Shown in pieces: positions 58,332 to 64,000 of a DNA stretch of 64,000 bases. The position numbers and the translations under genes were made by a program. The first letter of the stretch is position 1. Each line of letters starts with the position of its first letter. The stretch spans positions 186,001 to 250,000 of the forward strand of contig DATGMD010000060.1 of the NCBI GenBank assembly GCA_035293805.1. Reading direction: 5' to 3'. Below the pieces are notes generated by a model. The model was not told the origin of the DNA and ran no database searches. It saw only the letters and a list, made by a program, of their open reading frames with translations. Source of the stretch: JAJPHF01 sp035293805. GTDB taxonomy: Bacteria > Chloroflexota > UBA6077 > JAJPHF01.

Positions 58332-60071
58332 ATGATGCAAGCAACGCTGCGCATCCCGCGGCCGTTGGTGGGCCGCCTGCCGACTGTCTCGCCTCTGCTG
58401 CTCGTGGCGCTGGCGCCGATCGTCGTGATCGTGCTGTTCGTGGGTGTGCTGCTGTGGGTGAGCGTGCAGCGGGGGACGATCGGCACGGCGAGCGCTAGCT
58501 ATACGCTGGACAACTACGCGACGTTGTTCGGCGACCCGTTCGTGCTGCGGGTCGTGCTGAACACGGCCGTCTTCGCGGCGACGGCGACGCTCGTGTCGCT
58601 CGCCATCGGCCTGCCGATTGCCTGGCTCGTGGAGCGCACCACGCTGCGCGGCAAGGCGGCGATCTACGCCATCATGACCCTCGGCCTGCTGATCCCCGGC
58701 ATCTACACGGCAATGGGCTGGACGTTCATCGCCCATCCGCGCATCGGCCTGCTCAACCAGTGGCTGATGGGTACCTTCGGGCTGGCCGACGCGCCCATCG
58801 ACATCGCGACGCCCGTGGGCATGGGCTTCATCCAGGGGCTCAGCCTGGCCCCGCTGGGGTTCGTGCTCACGGCTCAGATGTTCCGCGCCATGAACCCGTC
58901 GCTGGAAGAGGCGTCGCAGGTCCACGGGATGGGCTTCGCCACGACCATGCGCCGCATCACCCTGCCGCTGGCCAAGCCGGGCATCATGGCAGCCGTGATC
59001 TACATCGTGACCATCGGGATCGCGACGTTCGACATTCCGGCCATCATTGGGCTGGGCAACCGCGTGTACATGCTCAGCACCTACATCTACGTGAAGGCGA
59101 ATCCGTCCGGTGCGGGCACGCCCGAGCACGGCATCACGGCAACGGCGGGTGTGTTCATGATCGTCATCGCCGTCGCGCTGACGCTGTGGTACGGCCAGGT
59201 GCTGCGGCAGGGGCACCGCTACCAGGTGGTGACCGGCAAGGGCTATCGGCCGACGCCGGTGAAGCTCGGGCGGTGGGCGATCGGCGGCTGGGTGTATATC
59301 GCGCTCTACGCGCTCGCGGCCAAGGTGCTGCCGTTCCTGCTGCTGGCTTACGTGGCCTTCACGCCGTACCTGGCGGCGCCGTCGGCGGACATGCTCAGCC
59401 AGCTCTCGACCGCGCAGTTCGAGCGTATCGACTGGACGCTGGTACTACGCGGGCTGCGGAACACGGCGCTGCTGGTACTAGTGGTGCCGCTCGCGGTCCT
59501 GCTGTTCGGCTTCTGCATCTCCTGGCTCGTCGTACGCTCGCGCACCCGGGCGCGCTACCTGCTGGAGTTCGTGGCGTTCTTGCCGCACGCGCTGCCGGAG
59601 GTGATCCTGGCGATCAGCGCGCTGCTCATGGCGTTGTTCGTCGTGCGCGGCTGGCTGCCGCTGTACGGCTCGGTGTGGCTGATCGCGATCGTCTACGTCA
59701 TCGCGCGCCTCGCCTTCGCCACGCGGGCGCTGAACAGCTCGCTGCTGCAGATCCACCGCGAGCTAGAGGAGGCGGCCTACGCGGCGGGGCTGTCGACGTG
59801 GCGCACCGCGTGGCGGATCATGCTGCCGCTGCTGCGGCCGACGCTGCTCTCCGTGTGGATCTGGACGGCGCTGCTCGTCTACCGCGAGCTAACGGTGGCG
59901 GTGTTCCTGTCCAGCCAGGACAGCATCACGCTGCCGGCGGTCGTCTGGAGCTACTGGTTCTCGGGGAACCGCAACATGGCGGCGGCCGTAACGCTGATCA
60001 TGACGGTCGTGCTGGTGCCGCTCATCGCCATCTTCTGGTGGTATGGCCGCCGCAGCCAGGTGACGGCGTAG
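58332..60071 (+). CDS. ABC transporter permease, fused two-domain (FbpB type)
   Basis: A 579-aa membrane protein of two concatenated BPD_transp_1 domains, each with an EAA loop contacting the ATPase: EEASQVHGMGFATTMRRITL (about residues 196-215) and EEAAYAAGLSTWRTAWRIML (about 480-500). About twelve helices. FbpB-type permeases import iron or other ligands bound by FbpA-like proteins; here the ligand is unknown. GGAGG lies just upstream of the two adjacent ATGs. Downstream come two hydrolase genes. Confidence 0.93.
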   Translation: MMQATLRIPRPLVGRLPTVSPLLLVALAPIVVIVLFVGVLLWVSVQRGTIGTASASYTLDNYATLFGDPFVLRVVLNTAVFAATATLVSLAIGLPIAWLVERTTLRGKAAIYAIMTLGLLIPGIYTAMGWTFIAHPRIGLLNQWLMGTFGLADAPIDIATPVGMGFIQGLSLAPLGFVLTAQMFRAMNPSLEEASQVHGMGFATTMRRITLPLAKPGIMAAVIYIVTIGIATFDIPAIIGLGNRVYMLSTYIYVKANPSGAGTPEHGITATAGVFMIVIAVALTLWYGQVLRQGHRYQVVTGKGYRPTPVKLGRWAIGGWVYIALYALAAKVLPFLLLAYVAFTPYLAAPSADMLSQLSTAQFERIDWTLVLRGLRNTALLVLVVPLAVLLFGFCISWLVVRSRTRARYLLEFVAFLPHALPEVILAISALLMALFVVRGWLPLYGSVWLIAIVYVIARLAFATRALNSSLLQIHRELEEAAYAAGLSTWRTAWRIMLPLLRPTLLSVWIWTALLVYRELTVAVFLSSQDSITLPAVVWSYWFSGNRNMAAAVTLIMTVVLVPLIAIFWWYGRRSQVTA

Positions 60072-60075
60072 TGCC

Positions 60076-60100
60076 GAGTGCTGGGTGCTGAGTGCTGAGT
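60076..60100. repeat. three tandem units of an 8-bp GAGTGCTG repeat
   Basis: GAGTGCTGG, GTGCTGA, GTGCTGAGT: an 8-bp slippage-type tract between the permease stop and the hydrolase start. It is in a non-coding gap of 66 bp. Confidence 0.6.
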
Positions 60101-60137
60101 GGGACGACCCAAATCGAGACTCAATGCCGGAGGAGAG

Positions 60138-61316
60138 ATGGCCGATCCGGGGCCGCGGCGGCTGGCCGAGGTGCGCGAGGGGATGCTGGAGCGCGCGCGG
60201 TTTCACCGCAACCCGTGCTTGTACGTGAGGGAAGACGAGGTCGCGGGGGCGCTGGACCGGCTGGACTCGCTGGACCGCGACGCCTGGGCGGAAGCGTTCA
60301 GCGCGTTCGCGCCGAAATACGAGATGCGGGCGCGGGAGGCCGAGGCGCGTGGCGACCCGCGCGCCGCGCGGGAGAATTACCTGCTGGCCTATGACTACTA
60401 CCACGTCGCGCGGTACCCGGCGCCGAACTCGCCCGGGAAGCTGCAGGCGTACCGCAAGTGTCAGGAGAACTTTCTCCGAGCGGCGCGCTACTTCGATCCG
60501 CCGCTGGAGCGCGTCGAGATGCCGTTCGCGGGCCGGCCCGGCGAGGGGAGCGCGAACGTCGGCTACCTGCGGCTGCCGAGAGGCCCGCGAGGGGCGCCGA
60601 CCGACGCACCCGCGCCGGTGGTCGTTATCTGGGGCGGCATCGACGGCTTCAAGGAGGAGCGGCGCGCGGAGACCTACTTGGCGCTGGGCCTGGCGACGCT
60701 GCTGATCGACATGCCGGGAGTGGGCGACGCGCCGCTCGTAGGGTCGGAGGACGCCGAGCGCATGTGGGACTCGATCTTCGACTGGATCGCCACGCGCCCG
60801 GAGCTGGACGACGAGCGGGTCGCCGTGCTCGGCCAGAGCACCGGCGGCTACTGGGCGGCGAAGCTGGCACACACGCACCGTGAGCGGCTACGGGCGGCCG
60901 TCGATCACGGCGGCTGCACACACTACGCCTTCGCGCCCGACTGGATCGCCAAGGCGCAGCTCGGCGAGTATCCGTTCGAGCTAGCCGAGACGCTGGCCAG
61001 CGCCTTTGGTCGGGCAACTTATGACGAGTGGGTGGAGTACGCGCCGCGCCTCTCGCTGCTCGATCAGGGTATCCTCGATCGGCCGTGCGCGCCGCTGCTG
61101 TTGGTAAACGGCGTGCGGGACAGCATCTTCCCGATCGCGGACATGTACCTGCTGCTGGAGCACGGCAGCCCGAAGGCGGCGCGCTTCTATCCGGGCGGCC
61201 ACATGGGCGGCAGTCCCGACATCGAGCCGACCATCGCGCGCTGGCTGCAGCAAGCGCTGAGCGATTCGGCGGGCTGTCGGATGAGGCAACCCCCGAGGCC
61301 AGTCAGGCGAGGCTAA
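60138..61316 (+). CDS. FrsA-like alpha/beta hydrolase, first of two paralogs
   Basis: A 392-aa hydrolase related to the FrsA/DUF1100 esterase-like family. An N-terminal helical part (about 130 residues) precedes the alpha/beta core with VVVIWGGIDGFKEERRAE, the nucleophile elbow VLGQSTGGYWAAKL (Ser234), an acid in LLLVNGVRDSIFPIADMY and the catalytic His in YPGGHMGGS. Likely hydrolyses an ester, amide or C-C bond of a compound imported by the upstream ABC system; that link is inference. GGAGGAG precedes the ATG at 60138. Confidence 0.85.
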   Translation: MADPGPRRLAEVREGMLERARFHRNPCLYVREDEVAGALDRLDSLDRDAWAEAFSAFAPKYEMRAREAEARGDPRAARENYLLAYDYYHVARYPAPNSPGKLQAYRKCQENFLRAARYFDPPLERVEMPFAGRPGEGSANVGYLRLPRGPRGAPTDAPAPVVVIWGGIDGFKEERRAETYLALGLATLLIDMPGVGDAPLVGSEDAERMWDSIFDWIATRPELDDERVAVLGQSTGGYWAAKLAHTHRERLRAAVDHGGCTHYAFAPDWIAKAQLGEYPFELAETLASAFGRATYDEWVEYAPRLSLLDQGILDRPCAPLLLVNGVRDSIFPIADMYLLLEHGSPKAARFYPGGHMGGSPDIEPTIARWLQQALSDSAGCRMRQPPRPVRRG

Positions 61317-61345
61317 TCGCTAACTGCTGGGAACTGGAGGAGTCC

Positions 61346-62467
61346 ATGGCCGAGGCGCCGAGCACCGTGCGCGCGCGTCCCTGGGAGGAAGTGCGCCAGC
61401 TCATGCTGGAGCGCGCGCGGGGCCACCGTAACCCGTTCACCTACTCGCGCTACGAGGACGTCGAGCGCGCGCTGAATCAGCTTAGCTCCGTGGACCGCGA
61501 CGCCTGGGCCGAGGCGTTCCTGGCCGTCGGCGCACCGTACGAGGAGCGGGCGCGGGAGGCCGAGGCACGCGGCGATGCGCAGGCCGCGCAGGAGAACTAC
61601 CTGCTGGCCTACGACTACTACCACGTCGCGCGGTACCCGGCGCCCAACTCGCCAAGCAAGCGCCGCGCCTACCCGAAGTCGCAGGCGATGTACCTGGCGG
61701 CAGCCCGCTACTTCGACCCGCCGCTGGAGCGGGTGGAGATGCCGTTCCGGGGTCGGCCTGGCGAGGGCAGCGTTGCCGTCGGCTACCTGCGGAAGCCGCG
61801 GGGTGTCGAGCGCCCGCCGGTGCTGGTGTGCTGGGGCGGCATCGACTCGTTCAAGGAGGAGCGCCGCGACGCCGGCTTTCTGGAGGCCGGCCTGGCGAGC
61901 CTGACCATCGACATGCCCGGTGTGGCGGACGCGCCGCTTGTTGGCTCGGAGGACGCCGAGCGCCTGTGGGACGCGATTTTCGACTGGATCGGCACGCGGC
62001 CCGATCTCGACGCCGAGCGCATCGCCATCCTGGGCGGCAGCACGGGCGGCTACTGGGCGACGAAGGTGGCGCACACGCACCGCGAGCGTATCCGCGCGGC
62101 GATCAACCAGGGCGGGCCGGCCCACCACGCGTTTACGCCCGAGTGGATCGCGAAGGCGCAGTTGGGCGAGTACCCGTTCGAGCTGGCGGAGACGCTGGCG
62201 TGCGCGTTCGGCCGCGCGACGTACGAGGACTGGGTGGAGTACGCGCCGCGGCTGTCTCTCGTGGCGCAGGGCGTGCTCGACCAGCCGTGCGCGCCGCTGC
62301 TGCTGGTGAATGGGCTGTACGACAGCGTCTTTCCTATCGAGGACATGTACGCGTTGCTGGAGCACGGCAGCCCGAAGGACGCGCGCTTCTTCCCAAGCGG
62401 GCATATGGGGCATACGCCGCAGACGCGCGACATCATGGTGAGCTGGCTGCTGGAGCGGCTCCGGTAG
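61346..62467 (+). CDS. FrsA-like alpha/beta hydrolase, second paralog
   Basis: A 373-aa paralog of the previous gene, alike over most of its length (LLAYDYYHVARYPAPNSP; RYFDPPLERVEMPF; IAKAQLGEYPFELAETL; nucleophile GGSTGG at Ser232; catalytic His in FPSGHMGH). It differs mainly at the N- and C-termini and in the elbow (GQSTGG versus GGSTGG). The tandem pair probably arose by duplication and may split substrate range. GGAGGAG upstream of the ATG. Confidence 0.85.
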   Translation: MAEAPSTVRARPWEEVRQLMLERARGHRNPFTYSRYEDVERALNQLSSVDRDAWAEAFLAVGAPYEERAREAEARGDAQAAQENYLLAYDYYHVARYPAPNSPSKRRAYPKSQAMYLAAARYFDPPLERVEMPFRGRPGEGSVAVGYLRKPRGVERPPVLVCWGGIDSFKEERRDAGFLEAGLASLTIDMPGVADAPLVGSEDAERLWDAIFDWIGTRPDLDAERIAILGGSTGGYWATKVAHTHRERIRAAINQGGPAHHAFTPEWIAKAQLGEYPFELAETLACAFGRATYEDWVEYAPRLSLVAQGVLDQPCAPLLLVNGLYDSVFPIEDMYALLEHGSPKDARFFPSGHMGHTPQTRDIMVSWLLERLR

Positions 62468-62610
62468 TTGAGGGTGGCGGACGGCGGCGTACTGGGTTTG
62501 CAGCTCGGTGTGTTGCCAGCCGGCGTCGGGGCTGCGGCCTGCGGGCCGCGGGCGGCCACGAGAGCCACTCCTACGACATGCTGGCTAGTCGGGGGTGGCG
62601 GACGGCGGGG
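62468..62610. other. intergenic repeat elements
   Basis: Two similar segments (near 62467 and 62585, both with GGTGGCGGACGGCGG) flank a GGGGCTGCGGCCTGCGGGCC element, related to one near 28260. No gene seen. Confidence 0.5.
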
Positions 62611-63156
62611 CTAGGCGTCGATGCGGCGGAGGCTGGCGAGGCTGTCGGCGGCGAGGCGCTGGTACATGCGGGTGGCTTCCAGCCAGTAGTCGCGCTGCTC
62701 GTCGCTGACCTCGCCGACGATGCGGGCGGGCACGCCGACGAGGACCTTGCGCGCCGGCACCTCCATGCCCTCCAGCAGCACCGCCCCCGCGCCGACGATC
62801 GCGTCGTCGCCCAGGACGCAGCGGTCCTGGATGATCGCGCCGATGCCGACCAGGACGTGGCGACCGAGCGTTGCGGCATGGATCACGGCGCCGTGGCCGA
62901 CGTGGCTATCCGGCCCCAGGAGGGTGGGGATGCTCGGGTGGCCGAGCATCGCGCCGCGGATATGGATCACCGCGTTGTCCTGGACGTTTGAGCCGTCGCC
63001 GACGCGGATCTCCTCCCAGTCGGCGCGCAGCACCGCGCCCGCGCCGACGTAGCAACGCTCGCCGATCGTGACGGCTCCGATCACCGTCGCGGCCGGATGC
63101 ACGAACGACGTGCGCCCGATTGTGGGCCGTCGGCCGTCGAACTCATATAGCGCCAT
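62611..63156 (-). CDS. gamma-class carbonic anhydrase-like hexapeptide protein
   Basis: A 181-aa left-handed beta-helix protein of the YrdA/PaaY/gamma-CA group. Hexapeptide repeats start at PTIGRTSFVHPAATVIGAVT and include RVGDGSNVQDNAVIHI, DSHVGHGAVIHAATLG and VGIGAIIQD. The three zinc histidines (in NAVIHI, SHVGHG and AVIHAA) are present. PaaY-type members are thioesterases and others hydrate CO2; which applies is open. GAGGATC precedes the ATG. It is 26 bp upstream of the CoA-transferase stop, on the same strand. Confidence 0.88.
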   Translation of the reverse strand: MALYEFDGRRPTIGRTSFVHPAATVIGAVTIGERCYVGAGAVLRADWEEIRVGDGSNVQDNAVIHIRGAMLGHPSIPTLLGPDSHVGHGAVIHAATLGRHVLVGIGAIIQDRCVLGDDAIVGAGAVLLEGMEVPARKVLVGVPARIVGEVSDEQRDYWLEATRMYQRLAADSLASLRRIDA

Positions 63157-63182
63157 AGCTGGATCCTCAGCGGTGCGCGTGC

Positions 63183-64000
63183 TTACTTGGCGATGCCTGC
63201 CTCGTGCAGCGCCGCGATGGCCGCCGCATCATAACCCACGCGGGCCAGGATAGCGTCGGTGTGCTCGCCCAGCTCGGGGGGTGGTAGCGGCAAGGTTGTC
63301 TGCGTGTCCGAGTAGGTGACCGGCGAGCGCACCGTGCGTACCGTCGGCCGGCCTGGGCGCGGGATGGCGATCTCCAGGCCCATGTGCTGGATGTGGGGGT
63401 CCTGGAAGACCTCGCGGTAGTTGTACATCGGCGAGTGCGGGACCTCCTCCGCCTCCAGCCGCTCCAGCCAGTACGCGCGCGGCTGGGTGGCGAACACCGC
63501 GGCCAGCTCGGCGCGTAGCTCCTCGTAGTGCTTGCGGCGGTCGCCGCGCGTGCGAAAGCGCGGGTCCTCTTGCAGCTCCGGCCGGCCTGCCGCCCGCGTC
63601 AGCCCCTGCCAGAACTTCGGCGGGGACGACAGGTGGACGACGAAGGGCAGCCCGTCGCCGGCGGTCCAGGCATAGGTCTGGGAGGCGCGGGGACGGCCGG
63701 TTGGCCCCTCCTCGGGCTCGCCGGCGAGGGCAGTAGTCGCGGCGTTCACGTTGAAGGCGACGATGGCGCCGACCAGTGAGGTGCCCACCAGCTGGCCCTG
63801 GCCGGTGCGGGCGCGCGCGACCAGAGCGCCCAGGATGCCGTAGGCGCCAAACATGCCGCTCAGGTTGTCGGCGAAGGCCGGGCCGATGGGCCGCGGCGCG
63901 TCGGCCTCGGTGAGCAGGCTCATCATGCCGCCCATTGCCTGGCCGACGCCGTCGTAGGCGGGCCGCTGCGCGTACGGGCCGGTTGGGCCGAAACCGGTGA
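63183..64000 (-). CDS. CaiB/BaiF CoA-transferase (cut by window end)
   Basis: The C-terminal ~272 residues of a family III CoA transferase, which moves CoA between acyl-CoA and a free acid through an aspartyl-CoA intermediate. The visible part begins FGPTGPYAQRPAYDGVGQAM, the typical GxGxxGPYAxRPxYD motif, and includes DNLSGMFGAYGILGALVARA, RASQTYAWTAGDGLPFVVHL and the C-terminal PPPELGEHTDAILARVGYD. The catalytic Asp lies in or near the motif cut at 64000. It follows the gamma-CA-like gene on the same strand and probably begins a catabolic operon upstream. Confidence 0.85.
   Translation of the reverse strand, partial: TGFGPTGPYAQRPAYDGVGQAMGGMMSLLTEADAPRPIGPAFADNLSGMFGAYGILGALVARARTGQGQLVGTSLVGAIVAFNVNAATTALAGEPEEGPTGRPRASQTYAWTAGDGLPFVVHLSSPPKFWQGLTRAAGRPELQEDPRFRTRGDRRKHYEELRAELAAVFATQPRAYWLERLEAEEVPHSPMYNYREVFQDPHIQHMGLEIAIPRPGRPTVRTVRSPVTYSDTQTTLPLPPPELGEHTDAILARVGYDAAAIAALHEAGIAK

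Overview
The window is about 70% GC and densely packed with genes. It has no rRNA or tRNA gene, CRISPR array, transposase or phage gene that I can see. Gene content points to a member of the Chloroflexota, probably an uncultivated soil or sediment lineage: OpcA next to Zwf, a UbiD-family decarboxylase, several solitary NMT1/THI5-like lipoprotein solute-binding proteins, CaiB/BaiF, DUF421 and LuxR/NarX two-component pairs. The phylum is an inference from gene content, not a phylogenetic result. GTG starts and strong GGAGG ribosome binding sites are common. Promoters, where visible, look like a vegetative TTGAYW-17-TAKAMT type.

Layout. 1-3.8 kb: a truncated GT39-like membrane glycosyltransferase, a proline-rich surface protein with an unusual C-terminal sorting-like tail, a helical-repeat protein and a HAD phosphatase. 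3.8-9.3 kb (minus strand): a pentose-phosphate entry operon with FGGY sugar kinase (probable gluconokinase), zwf, opcA and pgl, with a 63-bp tandem duplication at the opcA 3' end. 9.5-15 kb (plus): VOC protein, HAD phosphatase, GH3 lipoprotein, solute-binding lipoprotein and UbiD-family decarboxylase. 15-18.7 kb: small membrane proteins, including a degenerate prepilin-peptidase-like protein, a VOC protein and a QueA-like enzyme. 18.7-21.5 kb: SDR and a NarX/NarL-type two-component system. 21.5-30 kb: short palindromic repeats interspersed with a secreted two-domain protein, PfpI/DJ-1, solute-binding lipoprotein plus enoyl-CoA hydratase, CDGSH protein and M20 amidohydrolase.

30.1-30.7 kb holds the most striking feature: an OsmC-family gene whose catalytic cysteine codon is replaced by an in-frame TGA. 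A SECIS-like hairpin starts 9 nt downstream, so this is a candidate selenoprotein that standard gene calling would split in two. 31-41 kb: lipoprotein, DUF421, DUF4337-like protein, a TatA fused to a zinc ribbon, an OmpR-type two-component system, an amidohydrolase, another solute-binding lipoprotein and an HD phosphohydrolase. Two arrays of direct repeats with an exact 11-bp period (YTTMA core, Pho-box-like) lie at 35944 and 40920, upstream of a membrane protein and of a large secreted beta-propeller. That propeller carries the same proline-rich stretch and IPEADS tail as the protein at 1.6-2.1 kb.

41-54.4 kb: the propeller, PAP2 phosphatase, membrane protein, secreted metallophosphoesterase, CDP-tyvelose-epimerase-like SDR, BNR propeller, isocitrate lyase/PEP mutase family enzyme, GT4 glycosyltransferase, ACT-domain protein and small proteins. 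54.5-62.5 kb is one plus-strand operon: ABC ATPase, two tandem paralogous solute-binding lipoproteins, a fused two-domain permease and two tandem FrsA-like alpha/beta hydrolases. This is probably an uptake-and-hydrolysis system for an unknown ester-type compound. The window closes with a gamma-class carbonic anhydrase-like protein and a CaiB/BaiF CoA transferase cut by the window end.
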